Assembly: GCA_017512425.1 (NCBI GenBank)
Contig: JAFWGI010000008.1
Span: 1-64,000 of the forward strand
Reading direction: 5' to 3'
Length of the DNA: 64,000 nt
Source of the DNA: Hyphomicrobium sp.
GTDB lineage: Bacteria > Pseudomonadota > Alphaproteobacteria > Rhizobiales > Hyphomicrobiaceae
Part shown: one piece after another, positions 39,838 to 49,002 of the stretch
Numbering within the stretch: position 1 is the first letter of the stretch
How the letters are laid out: the number at the start of each line of letters is the position of its first letter
Notes under the pieces: generated by a model
Seen by the model: only the letters and a program-made list of their open reading frames with translations
The model's database searches: none
Told to the model about the DNA's origin: nothing
Position numbers and translations under genes: made by a program

Positions 39838-40838
39838 GGCAACGCCGTCACTGGTACGACCGTTTGAGATGCGCCGCCCGTCGTCTGTGCCTTAGGTGCC
39901 AGCACACGGTGCGGCGTTCTCGTATCGATTTCACGCACGATATCTTCGAGCTGACGATTGACCGCGTGCGCGCCGCGCGAAATCAATTCGTCGGCACGGT
40001 GGAAATCGAACAGGCCGATATCCTGCAGCCGCGGTGAGATCATCGCATCCGGCGGATCGCCTGCGAGGCGCGAGCGCGCGATGCGGTCCTGCACGATATT
40101 GAAGGCGTCGACCATCACCGTCGAGATGCCCGGCGCGCCATCACCGCCACCGAAAATCTGCCGTTGCAACATCGCCCTGACGCCGCGCGGTGGCGCTTGG
40201 TGTGGCATCTCTTCGGCAATCTCGTCGGCGACGTTTTCAGCGCCGTAGGAAGATTCCGGCATCGGCACGACGCTGCCACGACCGAGCACGTCGAAATTCA
40301 AATTGACGGCGATGACATAGCGGGCGCCAAGAGCTCGGCAAACCGATACAGGGATCGGGTTCACAAGCGCGCCATCAAACATCCAGCGGCCGTTGACGCG
40401 GACCGGCTTGAAGATGCCGGGCAGCGCATACGATGCGCGCACAGCTTCAACCAGCTTTCCGCGCGACAGCCAGTGTTCGTGGCCGGTGCCGATTTCGGTC
40501 GCGACAGCTGTAAATTTCGTATCGAGGTCTTCGATCAGTTTATCACCCAGATGGCGATCAAGGCGATCACAGAGCTTCTGGCCGCCGATCAGACCGTTGC
40601 CGGCGAGGTTGAAATCGAGGTATCCGAAAATGCGGCGCGGCGTCAGTTCGCGCGCGAAGCCTTCGATGTCATCGAGATTGCCGGATGCGTAGCATCCCCC
40701 AACAACCGCGCCGATCGATGTGCCTGCGATGATGTCTGGGCGAATTCCTGCAGCTGCGAGCGCTCTCAGAACGCCGATGTGGGCCCATCCGCGGGCGGCT
40801 CCGCCCCCCAATGCCAGACCAATTTTTATACCCGCCAT
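39819..40838 (-). CDS. Patatin-like phospholipase (RssA type)
   Basis: This 339-residue protein has the patatin oxyanion loop GGGAARG (residues 11-17), the nucleophile Ser41 in GTSIG and the partner Asp155 in FDGALVNP. This dyad should hydrolyse acyl lipids. The C-terminal 110 residues form a helical extension ending in a Pro/Thr-rich tail. No signal peptide is seen, so it is probably cytoplasmic or membrane-peripheral. The stop overlaps the CBS stop. Confidence 0.9.
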   Translation of the reverse strand: MAGIKIGLALGGGAARGWAHIGVLRALAAAGIRPDIIAGTSIGAVVGGCYASGNLDDIEGFARELTPRRIFGYLDFNLAGNGLIGGQKLCDRLDRHLGDKLIEDLDTKFTAVATEIGTGHEHWLSRGKLVEAVRASYALPGIFKPVRVNGRWMFDGALVNPIPVSVCRALGARYVIAVNLNFDVLGRGSVVPMPESSYGAENVADEIAEEMPHQAPPRGVRAMLQRQIFGGGDGAPGISTVMVDAFNIVQDRIARSRLAGDPPDAMISPRLQDIGLFDFHRADELISRGAHAVNRQLEDIVREIDTRTPHRVLAPKAQTTGGASQTVVPVTALPQPVAK

Positions 40839-41040
40839 GGCGGTACTCCTGACCGTCGCAACCCTGCTGCCGTAAAACGCGCTACCGATGAGTAACGTGC
40901 CAGCGGCATTTGGTTCAGGCCTTCCAATTACGCTTAACGACGTTACACGGAACGGCTTAAGGCTACCCTACTGATAGGTAAGCAAATCATGAACAGATTG
41001 AAGAGGGTAGAGCAATCACTGACGATCACGTCTGCGAAAT

Positions 41041-41469
41041 TCAGTCTCGCAACGCAGCATTGACAAGGCGGGCGCCCCCAGCCGCATCCGCCGACGCTTC
41101 GACGACGCGATAGAAGCATGAGCGCGCGCCCGTGTGGCAGGCAACGCCGTCGCCTTGCACGGTGGCGGTGATCCAGACAACGTCCTGATCGCAATCGGTG
41201 CGGATTTCAGCGACGGACAGCAGGTTGCCGCTCTCCTCGCCCTTTTTCCAAAGCTTGTTGCGCGACCGGCTCCAGAAATGGGCGACGCCGGTTTCCAGCG
41301 TCAGCCGCAACGCTTGTGCATTCATGAAGGCGAACATCAGCACCGCACCCGATTTGGCGTCGGTCACGATTGCGGGGATATAGCCGTCGCCATCGAATTT
41401 GGGCTGAAAGACTGCGCCAGCCTCGATGTCCTTGGCGGTCGTGCGGGCGGCGAAAGGCGTGTCGGTCAT
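41041..41469 (-). CDS. hisI: Phosphoribosyl-AMP cyclohydrolase
   Basis: HisI opens the purine ring of PR-AMP in histidine synthesis. The 142-residue protein is the stand-alone cyclohydrolase without a PR-ATP pyrophosphatase domain. Metal and catalytic motifs are present: [31 protein letters not shown], then [10 protein letters not shown] and [14 protein letters not shown], with Cys residues for zinc. The C-terminus is slightly Ala-rich. It diverges from the Fe-S scaffold gene at 41663. Confidence 0.95.
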   Translation of the reverse strand: MTDTPFAARTTAKDIEAGAVFQPKFDGDGYIPAIVTDAKSGAVLMFAFMNAQALRLTLETGVAHFWSRSRNKLWKKGEESGNLLSVAEIRTDCDQDVVWITATVQGDGVACHTGARSCFYRVVEASADAAGGARLVNAALRD

Positions 41470-41662
41470 GGTTTAGGTTCTAGTTTGCTGGGTGAGCAGG
41501 GCAGGGGCGCGGCGTCCGCGCCTCGCATCCGGCCTCGAAAGCTCCTATATACGGCGACTATACACGCCGCCGGAGATTTGGACGGCATAAAACCGGTTGA
41601 AGTTTATGGCGCGGAGCGGTGCGGGCACGAATGCCCTGACCGGCGACCGTGGGAAGCATGAC

Positions 41663-42112
41663 ATGGCTGATCTCGATGAGATCTACAACACGCGCATTCT
41701 GGAACTTGCCGGTGAAATCTCGCGCAATGGCCGCCTGGATAGCCCCGACGCATCGGCGTCTGCCCATTCAAAGCTCTGCGGCTCGACCATCGACGTCGAT
41801 GTGAACGTCGCCAACGGCCGGGTCACCGACTACGCGCACACGGTCAAGGCCTGTCTGCTCGGGCAGGCCGCGGCCTCGATCGTCGCCCGCGAAATCGTTG
41901 GCACGCCGCAAAACGAATTCCACGCGATCGCCACGCAAATGCGCGCCATGCTGAAAGACGGCGGTCCGGCGCCCACCGGGCGCTGGGCTGACCTTGCGGT
42001 GCTCGAACCTGTCAGGCACTACAAGGCGCGGCATGCGTCGACACTGCTCGTGTTTGAAGCCGTCGAGAAGGCGTTTGCGCAAATTGACGAGACGCAAACC
42101 GCTACCGTTTAA
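41663..42112 (+). CDS. IscU/NifU-like iron-sulfur scaffold protein
   Basis: This 149-residue protein belongs to the IscU/NifU N-terminal family as found next to folE/hisI in alphaproteobacteria. Cysteines occur in SKLCGSTIDVDV and VKACLLGQAAAS, and a third position near residue 115 is not Cys (LAVLEPVRHYKARHAST). The canonical third ligand is therefore absent, and true scaffold function is uncertain. The ATG at 41663 (MADLDEIYN) is used. The cupin gene follows 25 bp later. Confidence 0.82.
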   Translation: MADLDEIYNTRILELAGEISRNGRLDSPDASASAHSKLCGSTIDVDVNVANGRVTDYAHTVKACLLGQAAASIVAREIVGTPQNEFHAIATQMRAMLKDGGPAPTGRWADLAVLEPVRHYKARHASTLLVFEAVEKAFAQIDETQTATV

Positions 42113-42137
42113 GTCTCTCATCAGACGAGTTGATGTC

Positions 42138-42602
42138 ATGGCGATCATTCACGATCCAATGCGCGTGCCGCCACGCACCACGACCATCTATCCAGCGCCG
42201 TACAACGCCGGGTTTGAGGGCCGGCTGAAGCGCGCTTTGACGGATCGCCTGAGCCTGACGCAGTTCGGCGTCAACCTGACGACGCTCGAACCGGGCGCAC
42301 AGTCGGCGCACCGCCATTGGCACGAGAACGAAGACGAGTTCATCTACATGCTCGAAGGCGAGCTGATCCTCGTCTTGATGGACGGCGAGCATCGCTTGCG
42401 CACGTCGATGGCGGTCAGCTTTTCGGCCGGCGATCGCAACGGACACCACCTCGTCAATCGCAGTCCCCATCGCGCGACGTACCTGGAAATCGGCACGCGC
42501 TGCAAGGACGAGAATATCACCTATCCCGACATCGATCTCACCGCCGAAAAGCGCGACGGCAAATACAAGTTCTTCCACAAGGACGGGATGCCGTATGAGT
42601 GA
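42138..42602 (+). CDS. Cupin-domain protein
   Basis: This 154-residue protein has a single cupin barrel with the metal motif HRHWHENEDEFIYMLEGE (His, His, Glu) and SAGDRNGHHLVNRS (second His). Family members are small oxygenases, isomerases or sugar-binding proteins; the role here is unknown. It is paralogous to the cupin at 53336 (NLTQFG-like block, HWH, YPD motif). The last 8 bases overlap yidD. Confidence 0.85.
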   Translation: MAIIHDPMRVPPRTTTIYPAPYNAGFEGRLKRALTDRLSLTQFGVNLTTLEPGAQSAHRHWHENEDEFIYMLEGELILVLMDGEHRLRTSMAVSFSAGDRNGHHLVNRSPHRATYLEIGTRCKDENITYPDIDLTAEKRDGKYKFFHKDGMPYE

Positions 42603-43179
42603 CGGGGTATTCGCCAGCGCGTGCAAATCACTGCTCAAGGCGCCCGTTTACGCGTATCGCTATTCGTTCAAAGCCTTCGTTGGACAGAACTGCCGCCATT
42701 GGCCGTCGTGTTCGGAATATGCGATCGAAGCCATCGACAAGAATGGCGCGTGGCGCGGGTTCTGGCTGATGCTGTCGCGCATCAAGCGCTGCGGGCCTGG
42801 TGGCACGAGCGGCGTGGATCCCGTGCCTGACATCCGCGCCGAACGTCACGCATTTGCTCCCTGGCTCTACGGGCGTTGGACCGCGGCCTCTTTGCCACCA
42901 AGTGACGCGCCACGGACCGAAGTTCTCAAAATCATCACGCACCCCGACGCGCAACGTCGTGTCGCCATCCTGCGCCATCCAAGCGGCGGCTTTGGTTTTG
43001 AAGAAGAGGCCCTGATCCGGGACACGCATTACGACGGCAGCGCGTATGAGGAATGGCGCGGCGTGACCGACGACAGTTTTGCCGTCTGCGATACCGCCGA
43101 AACCGCCGAACGCGAAGCCCGTAGCCGCATCGCCTGGCTCAAAGCGCTTGGCAACGAGGCCGACCAGGACGAAACCTAG
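42595..43179 (+). CDS. yidD: YidD with a C-terminal extra domain
   Basis: YidD is a small membrane-associated factor that aids YidC insertion. Residues about 1-90 match it, with its three conserved Cys (CRHWPSCSEYAIEAI and KRCGPGG). Typical YidD proteins are 70-110 residues; here a further 90 residues (about 105-194) form a separate mixed domain (VLKIITHPDAQRRVAILRH, THYDGSAYEEWRG). The extension could be an independent protein fused to YidD. The start overlaps the cupin stop and the stop overlaps the convergent gene by 4 bp. Confidence 0.85.
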   Translation: MSDGVFASACKSLLKAPVYAYRYSFKAFVGQNCRHWPSCSEYAIEAIDKNGAWRGFWLMLSRIKRCGPGGTSGVDPVPDIRAERHAFAPWLYGRWTAASLPPSDAPRTEVLKIITHPDAQRRVAILRHPSGGFGFEEEALIRDTHYDGSAYEEWRGVTDDSFAVCDTAETAEREARSRIAWLKALGNEADQDET

Positions 43180-43670
43180 GCCGCGGCGAGATCGGAGCCG
43201 CTCAGCGCGCGCATTTCCGCCGCCGTATCGGCATCGAATTGGGCTGCGTCCGATTGGACCACACCGTTGCCGGCATAAATCACATCGCTTCCCATTTCGC
43301 TGACGGACTGAACGATCGCCTGGAAGTTATCGAAGGCCATCTTGGCGATGAACTCGAAGGCCATCATTTCCCAGACGTTCGCGCCTTGATGCAGCTGTCC
43401 GGCGAGCAGCGTTTTGACAGTGATCTCGGGGCAGGCGTCATTCTTCAGCAACGCGCTGAGCGCCGGTGCCAATGGCGCCGGGATCGGCAGCGCGCCGGCC
43501 GGCCATGCCGCCAGGTAGGCTGCGCGCTTGAACAACGGCTCGGCCAGGAAGTGCTCATCCAAAATGGCGCGCACCTTCGGGTCGACGATCGCCTGCACAT
43601 TGCAGCACGCGCGGACCTTGCCCTGGATCAGGAACATGCCCTTGCGAATGACGAGCTTGGCTGGTGCCAT
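43176..43670 (-). CDS. Conserved protein of unknown function
   Basis: This 164-residue protein begins MAPAKLVIRKGMFLIQGKV, with GGGGGAA upstream of the ATG at 43670. It is mixed alpha/beta with a hydrophobic middle (AAYLAAWPAGALPIPAPLAP). No family is recognised. It converges on yidD and diverges from the hydrolase gene. Longer in-frame sequence upstream exists but lacks an SD. Confidence 0.62.
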   Translation of the reverse strand: MAPAKLVIRKGMFLIQGKVRACCNVQAIVDPKVRAILDEHFLAEPLFKRAAYLAAWPAGALPIPAPLAPALSALLKNDACPEITVKTLLAGQLHQGANVWEMMAFEFIAKMAFDNFQAIVQSVSEMGSDVIYAGNGVVQSDAAQFDADTAAEMRALSGSDLAAA

Positions 43671-43867
43671 GATGAAGAATTCCCCCGGATCGGTTGGCGA
43701 AGGCTCTAAGGCCTGCACCAGACCGTAACGGCGTTTGGTTGAAAACCTCGCCGCCGATTGCCTGCAATTTTACGGATATCAGCCGCGAAACCGGCATGCA
43801 CGCGGAACGGCGGCACCGCTGGCGCGTTCACTCCGAAGGTTTACCGCTGTTAACGCGAGGATGTGCC

Positions 43868-44719
43868 ATGCCGACAATCAAAGTCAAAAACGGTCCGGAG
43901 ATTTACTACGAAGACGTAGGCCAGGGGCCCGCAATCGTCTTCATCCACGGATGGCCGCTATCCGGCGCCATGTGGGAATATCAGGTCGTGCCGCTGATCG
44001 AGGCTGGCTTTCGCTGCATTTCTTATGACCGCCGCGGCTTTGGCCGGTCGTGCAAAAACCCGTCGGATTACAGCTACAGCGCCCTTGGGGCCGATCTTGC
44101 CGCGCTGCTCGAAGAACTCGACGTCACTGATGCCACGCTCGTTGGCTGCTCGATGGGCGGCGGCGAGGTCGTTGAATATCTGACGCGCCACAACAAAACG
44201 CGGCGCGTCGTCCGCGCCATGCTCGTATCGTCGATCGTGCCGTTCCTGCTCAAGACGCCCGACAATCCAGACGGCGTCGACATTGGCGTTTTCGATGAGA
44301 TGATCGCTGGACTGCGCACCGATCGCCCGGGCTTCCTGACCGACTTTGCTGAGAAGTTCTTCGGCGTCGGCATGCTCTCGTCACCGGTATCGATGCCAAT
44401 GCTGGCGGCCAACTGCGAAGTCGCGATGACGGCGTCGCCGATCGCCACGCTGGCGTGTGTGCGAACGTTCTCCGCAACCGACTTCCGCGCGCAGTGCAAG
44501 GCCATCGATGTCCCCGTGCTCATCATCCACGGCGACAGCGACGCGACGGTTCCGATCGATCCGACCGGCTCTTGTGCCGCGGCGATCATTCCGCAAGCCG
44601 AATTGAAGATCTATTCCGGCGCACCGCACGGTCTTTTCTACACGCACCGCTATGATCTCAATCGTGACATCGCCGCGTTCGTATCAGAAGGCCGCGTCGC
44701 ACTCCCCGACGCCGCCTAA
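43868..44719 (+). CDS. Alpha/beta hydrolase (chloroperoxidase-like)
   Basis: This 283-residue protein has the fold's oxyanion block [15 protein letters not shown], the nucleophile elbow GCSMGGGE and the acid/His near [13 protein letters not shown] and GAPHGLF. It is closest in pattern to the non-haem haloperoxidase/perhydrolase/esterase group. No signal peptide is seen. GAGG precedes the ATG at 43868. A hairpin-like GCTGCCTG/CAGGCAGC lies at 44734-44754, downstream of the stop, with no T-tract. Confidence 0.9.
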   Translation: MPTIKVKNGPEIYYEDVGQGPAIVFIHGWPLSGAMWEYQVVPLIEAGFRCISYDRRGFGRSCKNPSDYSYSALGADLAALLEELDVTDATLVGCSMGGGEVVEYLTRHNKTRRVVRAMLVSSIVPFLLKTPDNPDGVDIGVFDEMIAGLRTDRPGFLTDFAEKFFGVGMLSSPVSMPMLAANCEVAMTASPIATLACVRTFSATDFRAQCKAIDVPVLIIHGDSDATVPIDPTGSCAAAIIPQAELKIYSGAPHGLFYTHRYDLNRDIAAFVSEGRVALPDAA

Positions 44720-44825
44720 AGGCGCACGACCGGGCTGCCTGCTTGACAGGCAGCCTGATCTGACTAGAAGCCTCCATCTCATCTTACCTGCGTGGTTGGC
44801 AGCGATTGAGAAGGAGGCAACGATC

Positions 44826-46763
44826 ATGACCGACGTCACAATTACGTTCCCAGACGGCAAGACCAAACAAATCCCTTCGGGAACGAGCGGGCTTGAAGTT
44901 GCCAAAGGCATCTCGCCCTCGCTCGCCAAGCGCACCGTTGCCATGCAGCTCGATGGCGTGCTGTCCGACCTCAACGATCCGATCACCAAGAACGCCGCAA
45001 TCAATTTCGTGTCGCGCACCGATCCGGCTGCGATCGAATTGATTCGCCACGACGCGGCCCACGTCATGGCCCAAGCCGTCCAAGCTCTGTGGCCCGGCAC
45101 ACAGGTGACGATTGGCCCAGTGATCGACAACGGCTTCTTCTACGACTTCGCGAAGGCGGAACCCTTCCTGCCGGAAGACCTCGCGAAGATTGAAAAGAAG
45201 ATGCACGAGATCATCGCGAAGAACGCTGCCTTCACGAAGGAGTTCTGGTCGCGCGATAAGGCCAAGCAGGTGTTTCGCGACAAGGGCGAGCTGTTCAAGA
45301 TCGAACTCGTCGAGGCTATCCCCGAAGGCGAAGATCTGAAGATCTATAAGCAGGGCGACTGGTTCGATCTCTGCCGCGGCCCGCACATGACCTCGACGGG
45401 TGCGATTGGCAAAGCCTTCAAGCTGCAGAAGTTTGCGGGTGCGTACTGGCGCGGCGATTCAAATAATCCGCAGCTGCAGCGCATCTACGGCACCGCCTGG
45501 GCAACGCAGGAAGAACTCGACGCCTATCTCAAGATGCTTGAGGAAGCGGAGAAGCGCGACCACCGCAAGCTCGGCCGCGAAATGGATCTCTTCCATTTCC
45601 AGGAAGAAGCGCCGGGCTCAATCTTCTGGCACCCGCACGGCTGGACGCTGTTCCAGACGCTGATCAACTACATGCGCCGCCAGCAGCAGAAAGCAGGCTA
45701 CGTCGAGGTCAATTCGCCCGACATGATGGAGAAGCATTTCTGGGAGCTCTCAGGCCACTGGGAGAACTACGGCGAGAACATGTTTACGACCGTGCTCCCC
45801 GATGAGCGCGTGTTCTGCTGCAAGCCGATGAATTGCCCGGGCCATGTTCAAATCTACAAGCACGGCTTGAAATCGTATCGCGATCTTCCGCTGAAGATCG
45901 CCGAGTTCGGCAAGGTGCATCGCTATGAACCGTCAGGCGCGCTGCACGGCATGCTGCGCGTGCGCCACTTCACGCAGGACGACGCGCACATTTTCATCAC
46001 CGAAAATCAGATCATGGAGGAATGCCTCAAGATCAACGATCTGATGCTGTCGATCTACAAGGACTTCGGCTTCGAGGACATTTTCATCAAGCTGTCGACG
46101 CGGCCGGAGAAGCGCGTCGGCGCCGACCACTTGTGGGACAAGGCGGAGAAGGCGCTACAAGACGTGCTCGACGAAGTGACGAAGCGTTCGAACGGCCGCA
46201 TCAAAACCGCGTTGCAGCCGGGCGAGGGCGCGTTCTACGGCCCGAAACTGGAATACGTCTTGAAGGACGCGATCGGCCGCGAATGGCAGTGCGGCACGAC
46301 GCAGGTCGATTTCAACCTGGCGGGCCGCCTCGGCGCGTTCTACATCGACGAGCACTCGGAAAAGAAAACGCCGGTGATGATCCACCGCGCGATGTTCGGT
46401 TCGCTCGAGCGCTTCACCGGGATTTTGATCGAGAACTACGCCGGGCATTTCCCGCTATGGCTGGCGCCGCTGCAGGTCGTCGTCGCGACCATCACGAGCG
46501 ACGCGGACCCGTATGCGAATGAAGTCGTCGCTGCGTTCAAGGCCGCTGGCCTGCGCGTCGAGTCCGATCTGCGCAACGAAAAGATCGGCTACAAGGTGCG
46601 CGAACACTCGCTTGCGAAGGTGCCCGTCATCATCGCCGTCGGCCTCCGCGACGCCGAAGCCCGCAACGTCAGCATCCGCCGCCTCGGCTCGCAGGAGCAG
46701 ACGGTGATGTCGTTGAACGATGCTCTCGCCAGCCTCAAGGACGAGGCGAAGGCTCCGGGGTAG
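44826..46763 (+). CDS. thrS: Threonyl-tRNA synthetase
   Basis: ThrS charges tRNA-Thr and edits Ser. The 645-residue protein has TGS (about 1-62: [20 protein letters not shown]), editing (about 63-240), and class II catalytic domains with MRRxQQ-type motif 1, the zinc ligand region [12 protein letters not shown] (near residue 335) and motif 3 before [14 protein letters not shown]. The anticodon domain follows (about 545-645). The ATG at 44826 has AAGGAGG upstream. It is followed by the AT-rich accessory gene. Confidence 0.97.
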   Translation: MTDVTITFPDGKTKQIPSGTSGLEVAKGISPSLAKRTVAMQLDGVLSDLNDPITKNAAINFVSRTDPAAIELIRHDAAHVMAQAVQALWPGTQVTIGPVIDNGFFYDFAKAEPFLPEDLAKIEKKMHEIIAKNAAFTKEFWSRDKAKQVFRDKGELFKIELVEAIPEGEDLKIYKQGDWFDLCRGPHMTSTGAIGKAFKLQKFAGAYWRGDSNNPQLQRIYGTAWATQEELDAYLKMLEEAEKRDHRKLGREMDLFHFQEEAPGSIFWHPHGWTLFQTLINYMRRQQQKAGYVEVNSPDMMEKHFWELSGHWENYGENMFTTVLPDERVFCCKPMNCPGHVQIYKHGLKSYRDLPLKIAEFGKVHRYEPSGALHGMLRVRHFTQDDAHIFITENQIMEECLKINDLMLSIYKDFGFEDIFIKLSTRPEKRVGADHLWDKAEKALQDVLDEVTKRSNGRIKTALQPGEGAFYGPKLEYVLKDAIGREWQCGTTQVDFNLAGRLGAFYIDEHSEKKTPVMIHRAMFGSLERFTGILIENYAGHFPLWLAPLQVVVATITSDADPYANEVVAAFKAAGLRVESDLRNEKIGYKVREHSLAKVPVIIAVGLRDAEARNVSIRRLGSQEQTVMSLNDALASLKDEAKAPG

Positions 46764-46771
46764 ATTGGGGT

Positions 46772-47314
46772 TTAGGAAAGTCTAATAAATGAAAATTGCG
46801 TGCCCTTGATGTGCATCTCTAGTTCAACCTTGCGATCTTCGCTAGCCGATAGAAACATCTCGGCGACTTTGAAAAGCTGCAGGTAATATGCGCAACTCTT
46901 GTACTTACGATCCGAAGAAAAATAAATTCCCATCACCCCGAGAGAGTCGACGACAAACGGTGAGTAGATTTTACTATGTATGAGCTGATTACATGCTTCA
47001 CGAATAGGCAGGGACTCTGACTTGCCCCGCATAAAATCGTAAGCCCTTGTCCACCGTTCCTCAAACTTAGCGTCAAAATCGACGCCGCTAACTGCGGGAT
47101 ATTTTATCGGCTCACACAACGAGTTTGAAATGTTGTTTAATAGGCCCGAGTCCATTAGTTTTCGGACAGCATAGAAACCAGTAAATACATCTTTCTCTAT
47201 CTCGAATTCTGCAGTGATATCGTCTTTCCAGCTTTCGTATCGGCGTAGAAGCGACGAGCCTCGATCAGCCAGCTCTGTCTTCCATAACTGGGCTGTGGTT
47301 GCGCATATAGGCAA
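46772..47314 (-). CDS. AT-rich orphan gene
   Basis: This 180-residue protein (from MPICATTAQLWK to SFIRLS) is mainly helical and has no recognised family. Its base composition is visibly richer in A and T than both neighbours, and codons such as TTA and ATA appear often. It sits between thrS and a cluster of palindromic repeats. These features suggest recent transfer. No SD is obvious upstream of the ATG at 47314, so the start is uncertain. Confidence 0.6.
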   Translation of the reverse strand: MPICATTAQLWKTELADRGSSLLRRYESWKDDITAEFEIEKDVFTGFYAVRKLMDSGLLNNISNSLCEPIKYPAVSGVDFDAKFEERWTRAYDFMRGKSESLPIREACNQLIHSKIYSPFVVDSLGVMGIYFSSDRKYKSCAYYLQLFKVAEMFLSASEDRKVELEMHIKGTQFSFIRLS

Positions 47315-47424
47315 TGCGGTCCCCTAAAACTTGTGCTTTCTGCTGTTGCCGAGATTTTTCCAGCCCAGCCAGCATTCTTTGGCTTCAATTTATTGACGGC
47401 AGTTACAATGAAGCTGCTCGTCGC

Positions 47425-47448
47425 TTATCCCGGCTTTTGCCGGGATAA
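47425..47448. repeat. Palindromic repeat (CCCGGC/GCCGGG type)
   Basis: A perfect 10-bp stem TTATCCCGGC/GCCGGGATAA with loop TTTT. It is the first of a series of related inverted repeats in this gap. Confidence 0.75.
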
Positions 47449-47532
47449 GGCAGGTTTCAGCATACACTGTGTTGGACTGCCGCGGCTACGTTGCCGCGTT
47501 TTGCCTGCAGTGCGTGTGGACCGCAGTCGTAG

Positions 47533-47556
47533 GTCCCGGCTCCGCCGGGATGACGA
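47533..47556. repeat. REP-like palindrome, GTCCCGGC...GCCGGGATGACGA
   Basis: An inverted repeat of the same CCCGGC/GCCGGG family with the trailer ATGACGA. Related copies are at 47598-47619 and 47721-47746. Confidence 0.65.
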
Positions 47557-47597
47557 TGTTGTGAGAGTCGCGCTCGTGCCTCACGTTGCGTCATGCC

Positions 47598-47619
47598 GAC
47601 CCCGGCCTTCGCCGGGGCA
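47598..47619. repeat. REP-like palindrome
   Basis: CCCCGGCCTTCGCCGGGG with arms of 8 bp. Same family as 47533 and 47721. Confidence 0.65.
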
Positions 47620-47720
47620 AGCTGCGGTCGGCACCCACGACAGGTTTCAGCATATACGATGTTGGATTTCCGCTGCGGCGTTGCCGATTAGCAAGCAGCA
47701 AACAACGGACCGCAGTCGCA

Positions 47721-47746
47721 GGCCCCGGCCTTCGCCGGGATGACGA
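47721..47746. repeat. REP-like palindrome
   Basis: GGCCCCGGCC, TTCG, GCCGGG, then ATGACGA. Same family, with the conserved trailer. Confidence 0.65.
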
Positions 47747-47817
47747 TGTGGAGAGAGCGGAGCGGCACCATCGGCAAACGTCAACCTAAACACCCGTCGA
47801 GACACAAAGCCCATCGA

Positions 47818-47847
47818 CGTGGATGGCCGCCTGCGCGGCCATGACGA
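47818..47847. repeat. REP-like palindrome, GGATGGCCGC...GCGGCCATGACG
   Basis: A second repeat family: CGTGGATGGCCGC paired with GCGGCCATGACG. Further copies are at 47988-48016 (inverted), 48066-48092 and 48499-48528. These are small genome-dispersed palindromes, not coding. Confidence 0.7.
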
Positions 47848-47912
47848 ATTTGGGGATGCGACGACGAGATTTGCGCATCGGAGAGAATTGCACGGGTATC
47901 AGCGATTACGCG

Positions 47913-47995
47913 CACTATTCCCCCATTACCACCGTCTTGGCACTATTCCACCACTACCACCGGCATGGCAGTGTTCCCGTTTACTACCGTCATGG
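47913..47995 (+). repeat. Three tandem degenerate 28-bp repeats
   Basis: Units start at 47913 (28 bp), 47941 (28 bp) and 47969 (27 bp). They share CACTATTCC... then TACCACCG..TGG, the first two matching at most positions and the third more diverged. The last unit runs into the palindrome at 47988. Confidence 0.65.
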
Positions 47996-48016
47996 CCGCG
48001 AAGGCGGCCACCCACG
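47988..48016. repeat. REP-like palindrome, inverted orientation
   Basis: CGTCATGGCCGCGAAGGCGG and following bases are the reverse complement of the 48499 copy, with a few changes. Confidence 0.65.
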
Positions 48017-48065
48017 ACAAGTTTCCAGAAATGAGGAGGTGGCTATCTGGCCGGACGCGCGCAAT

Positions 48066-48092
48066 GTGATAGCCGCTTGCGCGGCCATGACG
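48066..48092. repeat. REP-like palindrome
   Basis: GTGATAGCCGCTTGCGCGGC then CATGACG; a partial member of the GGCCGC family. Confidence 0.55.
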
Positions 48093-48118
48093 AATATAAA
48101 GGCGTTTCGTAAGCGCCC

Positions 48119-48469
48119 TCACTCTTCCCGCTCGAGCGGCGCATCCGACGGCAGCGCCAAAATCTCGCCGGTCTGCGCGTCAAACAAATCCTGCCACTCG
48201 GGGTTTGTTTGTAGAATCAGCCGGACTTTCCACGCCCGTTTCCATTTCTTGATCCGCGTTTCGCGCAGAATGGCGCTGTCCATCGTTTCGTGAAATTCAT
48301 AGTACACGAGCCGTGTCACACCGTAGCGTTTCGTAAACCCCTCGATCAACTTTTGCTGATGCATTGCCATTCGATGAGCGAGCGCGCTTGTTACACCGGC
48401 ATACAGCACACCGTCCGGGTTGCTGGCTACCAGGTAGACGCAGGGTTGCTTTTCGTAGCGCTCGTGCAT
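48119..48469 (-). CDS. GIY-YIG nuclease-family protein
   Basis: This 116-residue protein is a single GIY-YIG domain like UPF0213/YhbQ: CVYLVASNPDGVLYAGVTSA replaces GIY-YIG with VYL and YAGVT, and the catalytic Arg-containing helix follows (GFTKRYGVTRLVYYEFHET, RETRIKKWKR). Such small proteins are common in rhizobia and often sit beside dispersed repeats. Biological role unknown. The ATG at 48469 (MHERYEK) is chosen. A palindromic repeat lies 30 bp upstream. Confidence 0.87.
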   Translation of the reverse strand: MHERYEKQPCVYLVASNPDGVLYAGVTSALAHRMAMHQQKLIEGFTKRYGVTRLVYYEFHETMDSAILRETRIKKWKRAWKVRLILQTNPEWQDLFDAQTGEILALPSDAPLEREE

Positions 48470-48498
48470 GCTGCAAGCATGGCACAAAATCCGAGCAA

Positions 48499-48528
48499 CG
48501 TGGATGGCCGCCTTCGCGGCCATGACGG
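48499..48528. repeat. REP-like palindrome upstream of the GIY-YIG gene
   Basis: CGTGGATGGCCGCCTTCGCG continuing GCCATGACG; nearly identical to the copy at 47818, differing at the loop. Confidence 0.7.
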
Positions 48529-48702
48529 GTGTGCGAAGCCGGTGCCTCCACCGGAAACGCGAGTGCTCGCGGCCCACCCAACCCGTGACAATCCCATCAC
48601 GCCTGCTGCTGGATAATCGCGTGCGCCGCGCCGAGTCCGTTGTCGCGGACCGGCGCGCTCAACTAGTTTCGCGAATAGGATAAACATTCCCTGGAGGGGC
48701 AC

Positions 48703-48999
48703 ATGCGTTCGTTCAAACTGGGCTTGGCCGCGGCGACGGTACTCTGCGCATTGGCAACATCGGCGCACGCCGATTGCAGAAAAGTTCAAACGATGGGCCA
48801 AGGCCTCACGCACGGCATTGCCGAACTTTTCGCGACGAAGGGACTGGCCAATACCATCTACGGGCAAGGCCGCGTCGGAAAAGGTCCTGTAACGACGACG
48901 TGCGATGACGGCGCGGGCATGACGACGTGCCACTCCTCGCAGACGGCATGCAAAGTGACGTCCGAAAAACCCTGCATCGGCGCCTGGCTGTGCTTCTGA
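48703..48999 (+). CDS. Small exported Cys-rich protein
   Basis: This 98-residue protein has a signal peptide (MRSFKLGLAAATVLCALATSAHA) and a mature part with six cysteines (ADCRKV, TTCDDGAGMTTCHSS, TACKV, KPCIGAWLCF). Disulfides are likely. No family is recognised. The ATG has GGAGGGG 5 nt upstream. The YCII gene begins 3 bp after the stop, so the two are coupled. Confidence 0.68.
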   Translation: MRSFKLGLAAATVLCALATSAHADCRKVQTMGQGLTHGIAELFATKGLANTIYGQGRVGKGPVTTTCDDGAGMTTCHSSQTACKVTSEKPCIGAWLCF

Positions 49000-49002
49000 G
49001 CA

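Larger units (their letters stand above)
47451..47686. repeat. Direct repeat pair beginning CAGGTTTCAGCATA
   Basis: Copy one is at 47451-47496 and copy two at 47641-47686. They share CAGGTTTCAGCATA and a similar tail through TTGCCG with a few mismatches. The copies lie 190 bp apart and bracket two CCCGGC palindromes (47533-47556 and 47598-47619), suggesting a duplicated repeat module. Confidence 0.6.

Noticed and set aside
41994..42137. N-terminal extension of the cupin gene inside the Fe-S scaffold gene
   Set aside because: The extra 48 residues are Arg-rich shadow sequence; ATG 42138 starts the conserved cupin region.
44734..44754. Hairpin GCTGCCTG/CAGGCAGC before thrS as a T-box or attenuator
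   Set aside because: No specifier or antiterminator structure and no T-tract; T-boxes are not expected in alphaproteobacteria. It is only a stem of unknown role.
47425..48528. CRISPR array at the repeat cluster
   Set aside because: The repeats are palindromic, differ in length and spacing, and there are no constant-length spacers or cas genes.
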